20,949 nt of DNA. Source: Pelargonium cotyledonis. Lineage: Eukaryota; Streptophyta; Magnoliopsida; Geraniales; Geraniaceae. The position numbers and the translations under genes were made by a program. Positions 1 through 8,350 of the stretch are shown in pieces; the first letter of the stretch is position 1; each line of letters begins with the position of its first letter. The notes beneath the pieces are model-generated. The model was given only the letters and a program-made list of their open reading frames with translations, did not search any database and had not been told where the DNA came from. The DNA is taken from positions 1 to 20,949 of the forward strand of contig JAYMTA010001252.1 in NCBI GenBank assembly GCA_036897625.1, written 5' to 3'.

Positions 1-310
<310 letters not shown>

Positions 311-723
311 AGAAGAAGTGAAAAAAATAATATTAACATCCAATAGCATTGTGACACGTGTCTTCATCAATATATTATAAATAAATTATTTAAAATTAAA
401 ATTTATTATTATTATATATTAACAAGTATTATAATAATATTATTTCTTGCCAAGTCAGTAAATTCATAATTAAAACTAATATTTTAATCAGATTTTAACG
501 GTTCCGTTAGTAAATTTGACGGAATAAACCGTTGTGGCACGATTTTGATATCGTTTGAATTAAATCAACACGTTTAACTTTTTTGTGGTCTGTAATGGCA
601 CGTTTTAAAGGTCGGTAACTAAAGTGGCACGAACTAGATAGGTCGGTGCCTAAATCGGACCTTTTTTCCTCTTGAAACTCCATCCTCAACCAACAAAGCT
701 TAACCCAAACGGGATCAAGCGAG
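311..723. repeat. AT-rich DNA with a degenerate short repeat
   Basis: After an AT-rich stretch (about 311-480), the segment from about 530 to 665 repeats a theme. TGGCACGATTTT, TGGCACGTTTTAAAGGTCGGTAAC and TGGCACGAACTAGATAGGTCGGTGCC occur in succession at intervals of roughly 30-60 bp. Phrases of this type (TGGCACG plus AAGGTCGG) are familiar from dispersed plant transposon remnants, but I cannot name a family. No gene is supported here. Confidence 0.4.
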
Positions 724-945
724 ATGATTTTATTCTCTCTTCTTATTGCTCTTGCAATTAGCTTCAACCTCCTTACCTCTTGTGGAAAATGAGCTCCCAC
801 AGAAACGGTACAAGAGAAGCAGTGGGAAACGATCATTGCTCCAAAAATTAGCCGAACAAAGAGGCGTCGTAAAAGTCGCCTATATCTCCTGTGGCAGCTC
901 CCTGAGGTTTCCCAAACAGGCCCTAAAGAGGCACTGAATTTATAA
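724..945 (+). pseudogene. Possible small secreted-protein reading frame with an in-frame TGA
   Basis: ATG at 724 opens 22 codons (MILFSLLIALAISFNLLTSC...) that resemble a signal peptide: a hydrophobic core followed by small residues and Cys. A TGA at 790-792 interrupts the frame, which then stays open for 50 codons to TAA at 943-945 and contains a basic cluster (RTKRRRKSR). I recognise no family. It could be a decayed small secreted-peptide gene or chance. An overlapping plus frame (746-937) and a long minus frame (507-959) also look non-coding. Confidence is low because no splice sites, promoter or homologue can be shown. Confidence 0.2.
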
Positions 946-1371
946 CCTTTGCATTGCACTCACATTATTGTGATCATAATGGGTCGTTCACTTTCACTAT
1001 GAGGATTTAAAGTATACTAAAACCGACCAAATGCACCAACAAATAGTGACACAAGTTAATGGGTAAAAAGGAATATAATGCGCCTAAATCCACCGAAAAG
1101 GTAACCCATCACAATTCACATGCATGCATATTTCAGGACACTAAACAGTGCTTCTACACAAATGTTTTAAAATTAGAAAATTGTGAGGACCAAACAAAAT
1201 TGATCCACGAACTGTTTTTATGTCAAAATAATCTCTAAACAATTTAACATTAACCAAAACGATTCCCAACAACCGAAAGCTAAAGTCTGGAAACCATTTT
1301 GATTGAATTTCAAGTGTTGGAGGACCATAATTCATGAACCAAATTAGTCAAATTTATATAGTTTGGAGACC
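946..1371. other. Intergenic, no gene seen
   Basis: This stretch has no supportable coding region. Phrases such as GAGGACCAAAC and GAGGACCATAA recur about 140 bp apart and look like decayed repetitive DNA. The short reading frames here show no recognisable motif. Confidence 0.4.
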
Positions 1372-1379
1372 ATTTCAGT

Positions 1380-1710
1380 AATAACGGGCAATTCATGTGG
1401 TAACACGACGCGAATTTAACGTGTTTGTGTAATAGTTTGGTATTTGTGTTAGACCTACAAAACACGCACAAATAATTAGTCATGTTAGTGACACGCACAC
1501 TTAAGAGTGTAGTTGAAAATTAATCCTAGTAACGTTTCAAACGTGTTGGTTATATCATGCAAGATGTGTTGGGCCATGGTTGTGTTCATAATCATGTCGT
1601 GTTTGTGTTGGATCACAAAACACGATTACAAATCGTTTCATATTCGCGTTGAATCATGCATCACACAAACGACCTTCAGCATGACATGCACACACGAATT
1701 GTGTGCTTTA
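1380..1710. mobile_element. Non-autonomous hAT-type element, 331 bp, perfect 8-bp TSD
   Basis: The element is flanked by the identical octamer ATTTCAGT at 1372-1379 and 1711-1718, the target duplication length of hAT transposons. Its ends form a degenerate 15-bp terminal inverted repeat: the left end AATAACGGGCAATTC and the reverse complement of the right end, TAAAGCACACAATTC. Both match the better-preserved ends of the 80-bp element at 2336. The interior is filled with variants of CGTGTTTGTG and its complement, typical of hAT subterminal transposase-binding repeats. It has no coding capacity. It lies downstream of the minus-strand NDUFA2 gene. Confidence 0.7.
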
Positions 1711-1718
1711 ATTTCAGT

Positions 1719-2121
1719 AATGTTTCCTTTAAAATCATATCAGTTATTGATTCCTACAGCATCAATTTAAACAAATACAACCCAAGAAATGTAGCTCTTG
1801 CCAAGATCCACCTACGGGTCAAACTCAGTCAAAATCGGTATAGAAGTCAAACAAAAACTAGATTTGGAATGACTAATTTTTATTTTTTAAATAATTTTAA
1901 AGTGTCATGTCATGAGTTACTCAATAAAGTAGGATCAATGTATAAATCTTACTCTCTATGTGATATCATGACCTAAAGAAAATAAAAGATATGGAACTTA
2001 GAGTCAACAGCTAAAATGAAGGGCATAAAACTCTGGGTGCAATCATAGTGTGAAAAACAGATATTAGATTGCTAAACAAAAGAGAGAGCTGTTTAGGTAA
2101 GAATTTTCCATAGATATCAAA
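1719..2121. other. Intergenic, no gene seen
   Basis: This is AT-rich DNA between the 331-bp element and the 3' end of the minus-strand NDUFA2 gene. No reading frame here has recognisable motifs. TTTATT at 2122-2127, just beyond it, reads AATAAA on the minus strand about 30 nt past the NDUFA2 stop and may serve as its poly(A) signal. Confidence 0.35.
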
Positions 2122-2155
2122 TTTATTTCGATGCAAAAGGTGCAAAGGGAACATA

Positions 2156-4271
2156 TCAGGCTTTAAGGGATGCCCCAGCTTTGGCGAGTTCTTGGAGTGC
2201 CTTTGAGATCTGTGCTTCATCCATACCTTCCAGTCGTATCCCCTTCTCGACCCCCATGTCTGTTCAGAAATCAAAAGACACAGATAAAAAACTTAAGGCT
2301 AAAGAAATAAATTGTGGAATTGGAGTACAATCAAGTAGAGCTGGCAATTCGTGTCTCAACACGCGACACGACACAAACACAACTCGTACACGACACACAC
2401 AAATTGCCAGCTCTACAAACAAGTATCTTGAAGTGCATGTAATTGTAGGCAATCCTGTCTTTAGTAGGCAACCCGTCGTTTTGGGTTTCATCACTTTCAT
2501 GGCAAGAATAACAAAATCCATCCATCATTCTGATAAGTTGGCTTAGTGTCTATCGGTTCTATAAACATCCCATCCATTGAAAAGCCTATCTTCTAGGTTT
2601 CATGGCAAGAATAACCCAACCCATTCATCTGATATGTCTGTTTAGTGCCCATTGGTTCCACAAACATCCCATCCATTGAAAAGCCTATCTTCTGGATTTC
2701 TCATCTAAGCATATTAGGTGAAATTGTGAAAAACCTTTATAGAGCATATTTCAGTCCTATGGCAGAATAAAGATGGTCAACAACTTACATGAAAACAGAA
2801 AATTATAAATCAGTCACAGGGTCATATTTTTACATTCAGCTTCACCTGAGGGTTTTCTGTTAGCAACTTTCCCAAACAATTTCTAATAGTCACCGTAGTT
2901 AGAGCCAACAAACAATTAAAAGGAACAAACAAAATGCACCAAAATGACAATGTGTTTACATACCTTATATTACAATATTTTATTTAAGAAAGTTAGATCG
3001 ATTGGTTCAATGATATTGCAAGACTTCAGAGCAATGTTTCATTCTTATGTCATCAAAAGATGACCAGAAGTTAGGAAACCAATATATAGCTCATGAATTG
3101 TCAATAGTTCGTACATACTCCTGTTTTTGCAACATTACAAAAACTTCAATAAATAATTATCCTACAAATTTTGACTTATGGAGGCCACAGCAAACGGTGG
3201 CAAAATATGGATAAAGATTAAAAACTGGTCCAAATTCGCTGCAGTTACTAATATGCCAACTGCTGCGGTTAGTCCAGTTTCAAATGATAAGGACAAGGAT
3301 AACAGAAAGAAAAAGGCCCCCTCATATTTTGCAGATTATGTATAAATATATAAGTAATAAATGGTTGAACCGATATCAAACATCTTTTTGTGGACATCCC
3401 CATATCAACATCGCGATCGAAAATATCGAACGAACATTCTATTGCCCATATGGCATGAAAATGAAAAGGCTATGAACAATAGGAAATGCTAAGCAGTGAA
3501 ATTCAGATCAAATTCTAAAGAAATTATGATATTGTTAGCATTTTAGACAATCTCACAATCAGGCTGCAAAAATGTTACTAATAGTATGACTGATAGTATA
3601 TATTGAAGTAATTGAACCTATATCAAACACTTTTTCTGGACATCCCCATATAAACTTCCTGACTGAATGAATATTATACTTCCAACATGCATGAAAATGA
3701 AAAAGGCTATAAACATTAAACAATGAGAAATGCTAATTTCTTGTTGGCTAAATCAAAATGCAGAACAATCACACAGCTTAATGCTAAAACAGTTGTTTGA
3801 GCTCCCATAAAATTGAGAAATGCACATGTAGTCCAAATTTGCAATTTAGCAAAAGAACAGCACGAAATTAAACAGAGACAATTCTACAACCACTGCACTC
3901 GCGGTTGAGGAACAACGAAAATCTTGTCCAGATAGAGCAAATGTTCAAAAATGATAAGAATCATACCATATCTCGCCCATAGCTGAGGCTCAACTCCACT
4001 GCACTCGCGGATCAGTATAGGTAACTTAGGGTTCAGAGTCTTCAGATCCGTGTAATTTTTCTCCACGAAGGCTCTGGAACACCACGGAACCAAAAATCGA
4101 AGAAACGGTACATCGATAACGAACAAAATTACACAAATCAGTTCGAATTTTCTCGAGAAACAAACAGATTAGGAAATGGAATATCCATACCTAGTAGTGG
4201 AGCTCGCAGGTGAAGTTTGGCACATCAGGATCCGAAGCTCCTTCAAATTCTTCGATAGCTGTCTTCTCCAC

Positions 4272-4276
<5 letters not shown>
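2156..4276 (-). CDS. NDUFA2: NADH dehydrogenase [ubiquinone] 1 alpha subcomplex subunit 2 (complex I B8)
   Basis: This is a small nuclear-encoded accessory subunit of mitochondrial respiratory complex I with a thioredoxin-like L51/S25/CI-B8 fold. There are three coding exons on the minus strand: 4276-4191 ([20 protein letters not shown]), 4073-3967 ([20 protein letters not shown], then [15 protein letters not shown]) and 2259-2156 ([13 protein letters not shown]... to TGA). Together they give 297 nt, or 98 residues, close to the about 97 of the Arabidopsis protein. The introns are GT-AG and the split codons (AG|A, G|AC) rejoin to the expected residues. The [10 protein letters not shown] block is the family signature. 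Intron 1 is 117 bp; intron 2 is 1,707 bp and holds a miniature hAT element and two local duplications. The start is the first ATG, directly behind a (GA)n leader. Identification is from conserved sequence and is secure. Confidence 0.95.
2336..2415. mobile_element. 80-bp miniature hAT element inside NDUFA2 intron 2
   Basis: The ends are a perfect inverted repeat: TAGAGCTGGCAATT at 2336 and AATTGCCAGCTCTA ending at 2415. They are flanked by CAATCAAG (2328-2335) and CAAACAAG (2416-2423), an 8-bp target duplication with one mismatch. The interior of about 50 bp consists of ACACGACAC-type subterminal repeats. TAGAGNTGGCAA ends are typical of plant hAT families. It sits 77 bp inside the intron from the 3' splice site, close to the branch-point zone but outside it. 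It is non-coding. Confidence 0.8.
2498..2693. repeat. Tandem duplication, period about 100 bp, in NDUFA2 intron 2
   Basis: Two adjacent units share CATGGCAAGAATAAC (2498 and 2601) and CATCCCATCCATTGAAAAGC (2566 and 2665). The spacing is 103 and 99 bp, so small indels separate the copies. The right half is nearly identical while the middle has diverged. No function is visible; the repeat lies wholly within the intron. Confidence 0.75.
3355..3745. repeat. Diverged direct duplication in NDUFA2 intron 2
   Basis: Two copies of a segment of about 130-150 bp start near 3355 and 3600. Shared landmarks are TATCAAACA...GGACATCCCCATAT at 3373 and 3620 (offset 247 bp), then GCATGAAAATGAAAAGGCTAT and GCATGAAAATGAAAAAGGCT, then GAAATGCTAA. 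They are more diverged than the 100-bp tandem in the same intron, so the two duplications are probably separate events. Confidence 0.65.
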
Positions 4277-4311
<35 letters not shown>

Positions 4312-4320
4312 TCCCTCTCT
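4277..4320 (-). repeat. (GA)n/(CT)n microsatellite in the NDUFA2 leader
   Basis: On the minus strand this is an almost pure GA repeat with three GGGA interruptions that runs directly into the ATG of NDUFA2. It therefore forms the immediate 5'UTR. GA/CT tracts near plant start sites can act as GAGA-type or pyrimidine-patch elements; here the effect is inference. Slippage at this site would vary leader length without touching the CDS. Confidence 0.85.
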
Positions 4321-4369
4321 GGCAGTCTCGCAGACTCAGACTGTAACTAAGAAGAAATTATAGGCTTTA

Positions 4370-4432
4370 GGCCCAAATCTATCAAATTTTGTTGGGCTTT
4401 ATGATTAAATGGGCCCATTGAACATAGGCCCA
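4370..4432 (-). promoter_or_regulatory. Site II (TGGGCY) cluster upstream of NDUFA2
   Basis: Four copies of the plant site II / UP1 core lie 94-156 bp upstream of the NDUFA2 start: GGCCCAAAT at 4370-4378, TGGGCT at 4393-4398, the palindrome TGGGCCCA at 4410-4417 and GGCCCA at 4427-4432. Clusters like this are bound by TCP-family factors and are characteristic of nuclear genes for mitochondrial and ribosomal proteins. No clear TATA box is present. The cluster fits the complex I gene it precedes. Confidence 0.7.
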
Positions 4433-5150
4433 CCACACCTGACGCAATGTGATTTGAACTCAAACCCCACCCCACCCGACGCAATGGGATTTGATCCCAT
4501 GACATCCCACATGGAGATGTCTGTCTTGATTATTCCGTCATTTCCTAGAGAACACTGGATGATAGTTGTGAATATAAAATTTAAATCTGACAATTTGAAC
4601 CCAAATCCACAAAATATGACCAGCCATTTTTCTGCTAAATGCACTCTTCTTTCAAATCGCGATTATATGTATAACACATAATTTGGGATCAATAACAAAG
4701 TGTTTCATCAAAAAACAAATAATACACATAATCGTGATGATACATACTACAAACATATATATAGTACTGTTATTTGCAACTATTGCTGCTAAACATTCCC
4801 CTTTATTGTCCACATCAATCTCATTACAAATCATTTGTTATGGTTCACAAAACATAAATGTATAAAAGTAAACTTACAGTCACCACTTATCTAATGTGAA
4901 AACGGTCGGAGGGCAATAACTCTTGTGAGAATCCCGCATGCGATAGATTCTACATGAAAGTAATATACTAATATCTACAAGTTGCTCAACAATCAAATAT
5001 CAGTGGGTGGTGGTTGCGTTTATTAAGTAGAGCACCAAACAAGGCCTAAAGTCTTTTTGAAATATAGGGTCAATTGGAGAAGTAATTAAATTATGGAGCT
5101 AATAAGGAGAATAAATATAAAATAAGGGGTGGAAATGGAAATTTGAGTTT
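4433..5150. other. NDUFA2-eRF1 intergenic spacer with a 37-bp direct repeat
   Basis: The genes on either side diverge. GACGCAATGTGATTTGA (4441) and GACGCAATGGGATTTGA (4478) are a 37-bp-spaced near-duplicate in an otherwise ordinary AT-rich spacer. Overlapping reading frames at 4405-4865 on both strands show no motifs and look like chance. Nothing else is recognised up to the eRF1 promoter. Confidence 0.5.
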
Positions 5151-5152
5151 GG

Positions 5153-5180
5153 TTAGGGTTCTGGACGAGGATATAAAAAG
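5153..5180 (+). promoter_or_regulatory. eRF1 core promoter: telo-box and TATA box
   Basis: TTAGGGTT (5153-5160, the complement of the telo-box AACCCTAA) precedes TATAAAAAG (5172-5180). A start of transcription about 30 bp downstream, near 5205, would give a leader without any upstream ATG before the splice donor at 5318/5319. Telo-boxes are common in promoters of plant translation-machinery genes. Confidence 0.65.
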
Positions 5181-5318
5181 GAAGCTCCTTTATTTTTTAT
5201 CATCACACATATACATATAAAAATATTTATCTCCTCCCTCAATCGCTCGTTGTAGCGTTCACAGAGCTTCACAGCCTCATCTGTTGCTCCGGGAAGCGAT
5301 TCACGACTCGTTCGTCAG

Positions 5319-6671
5319 GTTTTATTAATTTATTTTCACTAATTTGTTATTATTTTTTTATAGATTTTGTGTTTTTATATATGAATTGATGATTCGATCA
5401 TCATCTCCAGATCGATAATTCTGGGTATGGGTTGATAATTTTTCACTTCGATTGTGGTTTAATGTAGCTTGATGATTGATTTATTGGGCTGAATTGGTAT
5501 ATTTTGTTCTTAGATTCCCTAGTAGTGCTTAATTTGATTCGATTGCCTTAGTTTTTGTGTTATGTGATGTTTAATTTCTTGGGTTATTGATAAATTAACA
5601 ATTTTGTGTAGTTATTAGTATTGCATGAAAGAAATGTGCGATTGATATGTGCCCTAATTGATGTGATTAGTTGGATCTTAGTAAATAATCTGTTAGTAAT
5701 TTAGAATTGTTGATAAATTCTCATTTTTGTGTGATTAACGTCTTGCATGAAGCAAGAAATGGTCATTAATTTGTGCCCTAGTTGATGTGATTAGGTGGAT
5801 CTTAGTATGTTTTGTAGCCATAATCCCTAGTCAATAGGGTGGCATGATCAAAATTGAAGTATCGGGTTGTTGATTTTTTTGTCTTTAATATGTTGATGGC
5901 ACGGCACGATTAACTGATTAATATTCCGACTGGATAAGTTAAAACAGTTTAATTTTTCTCTTTGAGTTTATATTTTGGTTGTATTTTTTCCATATCTGCA
6001 TGTAGTTTCGTTATTGCTGGTAATGCTTTTGTGATGAAATCATCTAAACTTTAGGCACATGAGATATCCTTACTATGTGAACATGTTCATGATTCAAATA
6101 GATGATTTATTATTATATGCATATTGTTTACACTACCGTTGTGATGCTAATTGCACTTCAGGAATATATATTTCTTGTTATGTTATTGTTTTCAGTGTAT
6201 ATTGAAGTTTTTGTTAAAGAATGGTATTAGAATGTATATTTCTTCGTCTTCAAACAATGATGAGTGTTCTTGATAGAAAACTGAAGTCAGAAATGCTTCT
6301 AAAACATGGTCATTGAAAGCGGTTATAGGCCTTTCCATCTTTGTTGAAAATTAAAAGCACAATAATATATAAACAAGTAACTTATGGTTGATTATCTAGT
6401 TTATTGTATTTGATAGTATATTCTAAAGTTCTTCAACTCTTGGATTGAAGAGTGGTCTTTACTCTTATTTTCACTTGATGCCAAATATGGCACTATGGGA
6501 TTCAGATCTTTTTTATTGTTATGAATGAGCCTTGTGATATATGCATCATCTATGTTGTGACATTTATGCTCCTTTTATACTGCTTTACTCGTTCCTTGCT
6601 ATTAATTTTGCACTATGACTTATATTTATGTTATTTACGGCTTTTTTTTTTCTTTCTTTTTTTTTTTTCAG
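5319..6671 (+). other. eRF1 5'UTR leader intron
   Basis: The donor CGTCAG|GTTTTA (5318/5319) and the acceptor of a long T-run followed by CAG (6669-6671) bound a 1,353-bp intron that lies wholly in the 5'UTR and ends 22 nt before the ATG. Long T-rich leader introns are frequent in plant housekeeping genes and often raise expression. Reading frames that begin inside it (6521, 6628) are not used. I saw no clear snoRNA or element in it. Confidence 0.75.
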
Positions 6672-6693
6672 GCACTACTTGCAACATCTCACA

Positions 6694-8004
6694 ATGGCAG
6701 ATGCTCATGAAACCGACAAGAACATTGAGATATGGAAGATCAAGAAGTTGATCAAAGCTCTTGAAGCCGCTAGAGGCAATGGTACGAGCATGATTTCTCT
6801 TATCATGCCACCGCGTGATCAAGTATCTCGTGTTACCAAGATGTTGGGAGATGAATTTGGAACTGCTTCTAATATTAAGAGTAGGGTCAATCGTCAATCT
6901 GTGTTGGGTGCTATTACATCTGCGCAGCAGCGGCTTAAGCTTTACAACAAGGTGCCGCCCAACGGGCTCGTGCTTTACACGGGAACAATTGTGACTGACG
7001 ATGGCAAGGAAAAGAAGGTGACAATTGATTTTGAGCCTTTCAGGCCTATTAATGCTTCACTCTACCTCTGCGACAACAAGTTCCACACAGAAGCTCTGAA
7101 TGAACTGTTGGAATCTGATGACAAGTTCGGTTTCATTGTTATGGATGGTAATGGAACCCTGTTTGGGACATTGAGTGGTAACACCCGAGAGGTGCTCCAC
7201 AAGTTTAGTGTTGACCTCCCAAAGAAACACGGAAGAGGAGGTCAGTCAGCTCTTCGATTTGCTCGTCTTCGTATGGAGAAGCGCCACAACTATGTTAGGA
7301 AGACAGCTGAGCTCGCAACTCAGTTCTACATCAATGCCGCCACGAGTCAGCCCAACGTTTCGGGACTGATATTGGCTGGATCAGCCGACTTCAAAACCGA
7401 GCTGAGTCAGTCCGATATGTTTGATCCCCGTCTTCAGGCCAAGATACTGAACGTGGTTGATGTTTCATATGGAGGCGAGAACGGCTTCAATCAGGCTATC
7501 GAACTGTCATCTGAGATCCTATCCAATGTGAAGTTTATTCAGGAGAAGCGATTGATCGGCAAATACTTTGAGGAGATAAGTCAGGATACCGGAAAGTATG
7601 TTTTTGGTGTTGACGACACCCTGAAAGCTCTGGAGATGGGTGCTGTTGAGATACTCATTGTGTGGGAAAACCTGGACCTTACTCGGTACACATTGAAAAA
7701 CGTTGCTACGGGTGAGATAATCATTAATCACTTCAACAAAGAGCAGGAGCCCAATCAGAGCAACTTCGGGGATGCAGCCACTGCAGCTGAATTGGAGGTT
7801 CAGGAGAAAATGTCTTTGCTCGAGTGGTTTGCTAATGAGTACAAGCGATTTGGTTGCACTCTTGAGTTCGTCACCAACAAATCTCAAGAGGGCTCTCAGT
7901 TCTGCAGGGGTTTTGGTGGGATTGGAGGGATACTCCGTTACCAGCTCGACATGAGGACCTTTGACGATCTTTCTGACGGAGAATATAATGATGATTCTGA
8001 ATAG
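6694..8004 (+). CDS. eRF1: Eukaryotic peptide chain release factor subunit 1 (eRF1)
   Basis: eRF1 recognises all three stop codons in the ribosomal A site and, with eRF3-GTP, triggers peptidyl-tRNA hydrolysis in the cytosol. The CDS is one exon of 436 codons, the same length as Arabidopsis eRF1-1. Domain 1 (about 1-140) holds the stop-decoding motifs GTS (30-32), NIKS (60-63) and YLCDNKF (124-130, YxCxxxF). Domain 2 holds the catalytic GGQ loop (182-184, in [10 protein letters not shown]). Domain 3 ends in the acidic eRF3-binding tail. The start at 6694 is chosen because it opens the conserved [10 protein letters not shown] and follows the leader-intron acceptor; the in-frame ATG at 6628 is intronic. 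The stop is TAG in a leaky context. All motifs are intact. Confidence 0.98.
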   Translation: MADAHETDKNIEIWKIKKLIKALEAARGNGTSMISLIMPPRDQVSRVTKMLGDEFGTASNIKSRVNRQSVLGAITSAQQRLKLYNKVPPNGLVLYTGTIVTDDGKEKKVTIDFEPFRPINASLYLCDNKFHTEALNELLESDDKFGFIVMDGNGTLFGTLSGNTREVLHKFSVDLPKKHGRGGQSALRFARLRMEKRHNYVRKTAELATQFYINAATSQPNVSGLILAGSADFKTELSQSDMFDPRLQAKILNVVDVSYGGENGFNQAIELSSEILSNVKFIQEKRLIGKYFEEISQDTGKYVFGVDDTLKALEMGAVEILIVWENLDLTRYTLKNVATGEIIINHFNKEQEPNQSNFGDAATAAELEVQEKMSLLEWFANEYKRFGCTLEFVTNKSQEGSQFCRGFGGIGGILRYQLDMRTFDDLSDGEYNDDSE

Positions 8005-8010
8005 CAATCA
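8002..8010 (+). promoter_or_regulatory. Leaky stop context UAG-CAAUCA at the end of eRF1
   Basis: The stop TAG is followed by CAATCA, which fits the tobamovirus-type readthrough consensus CARYYA exactly. In plants this hexamer lets ribosomes decode UAG as an amino acid at measurable frequency. Arabidopsis eRF1-1 is reported to have a readthrough-promoting stop and an NMD-inducing 3'UTR that together form a negative feedback on eRF1 level; the same arrangement is seen here. Confidence 0.85.
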
Positions 8011-8028
8011 ATCAACTCACCTACGAGC

Positions 8029-8084
8029 CTGGTGCAGGAGAATGGTCTAAAGGGCCTGCACCAGTGCTGCGCGAGCTGTCGCGC
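8029..8084 (+). promoter_or_regulatory. Two consecutive RNA hairpins just after the eRF1 stop
   Basis: Hairpin 1 is CTGGTGCAGG (8029-8038) and CCTGCACCAG (8055-8064), a perfect 10-bp stem with a 16-nt loop, starting 24 nt after the stop. Hairpin 2 is GCGCGA (8069-8074) and TCGCGC (8079-8084), a perfect 6-bp GC-rich stem with a 4-nt loop, only 4 nt further on. Structure downstream of a leaky stop can raise readthrough in several viral and animal mRNAs, so a role beside the CARYYA context is plausible but inferred. Confidence 0.65.
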
Positions 8085-8141
8085 GTTCTGCTCCTGCTGC
8101 TGCCACGCAACAATGCTCGAAAACCTTAACAAAGTCTCAAG

Positions 8142-8242
8142 GTTTGCTAAACTAATTCTTTTTTTACACGGTAGTATATACATCATTGGTGTGCTTTTAT
8201 CTGATCAACATTTCATGTTTTTTGTCTTCGTTTATGTTGAAG
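8142..8242 (+). other. eRF1 3'UTR intron
   Basis: The donor TCAAG|GTTTGC (8141/8142) and acceptor TTGAAG|GCGAAC (8242/8243) define a 101-bp T-rich intron with a CTGAT branch-like site near 8201. The exon junction falls 137 nt after the normal stop, well past the about 50-nt limit beyond which a junction complex marks an mRNA for nonsense-mediated decay. Splicing here keeps the readthrough frame open. Confidence 0.6.
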
Positions 8243-8350
8243 GCGAACTGTTTCCAACCTTACTATGGCGATTCCATTGGGATTTTCCGATGGAGCAGTT
8301 GGATTAATTTACCCGAAAGAATGAGCAACACCCGCATCCTTTTCTCGGAG

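Larger units (their letters stand above)
8005..8324 (+). other. In-frame readthrough extension of eRF1, 72 sense codons across a spliced intron
   Basis: After the TAG the eRF1 frame is open for 45 codons (8005-8139). It passes through a split codon AG|G over the intron at 8142-8242 and continues for 26 more codons to TGA at 8322-8324. With the recoded stop this would add 73 residues. The extension has a dense cysteine cluster (QCCASCRAFCSCCCH, coded at about 8062-8106) and a hydrophobic end. The open frame across the splice junction suggests that translation past the TAG is tolerated or selected. Whether the tail has a function, or simply lets ribosomes clear the exon junction, is not known. 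Confidence 0.6.

Noticed and set aside
507-959. 150-residue minus-strand open frame
   Set aside because: It has no recognisable motif and runs through the repeat at 530-665; composition and lack of splice or promoter context suggest chance.
4480-4500. Possible tRNA T-arm-like GGGATTTGATCCC
   Set aside because: Only a short palindrome is present; no acceptor, D-arm or anticodon stem can be drawn around it.
4405-4681. Overlapping open frames on both strands
   Set aside because: They cover the site II promoter and a 37-bp repeat; no domain or splice context supports coding.
6254-6300. Box C/D-like ATGATGA...CTGA in the eRF1 leader intron
   Set aside because: There is no closing stem and no guide that I can match to rRNA; a single occurrence is likely chance.
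6628-6693. Upstream in-frame ATG for eRF1 adding 22 residues
   Set aside because: It lies in the T-rich end of the leader intron, upstream of the acceptor at 6671, and encodes a Phe-rich stretch absent from the family.
7519-8007. 162-residue minus-strand frame
   Set aside because: It is antisense to the intact eRF1 CDS and is a shadow of its codon pattern.
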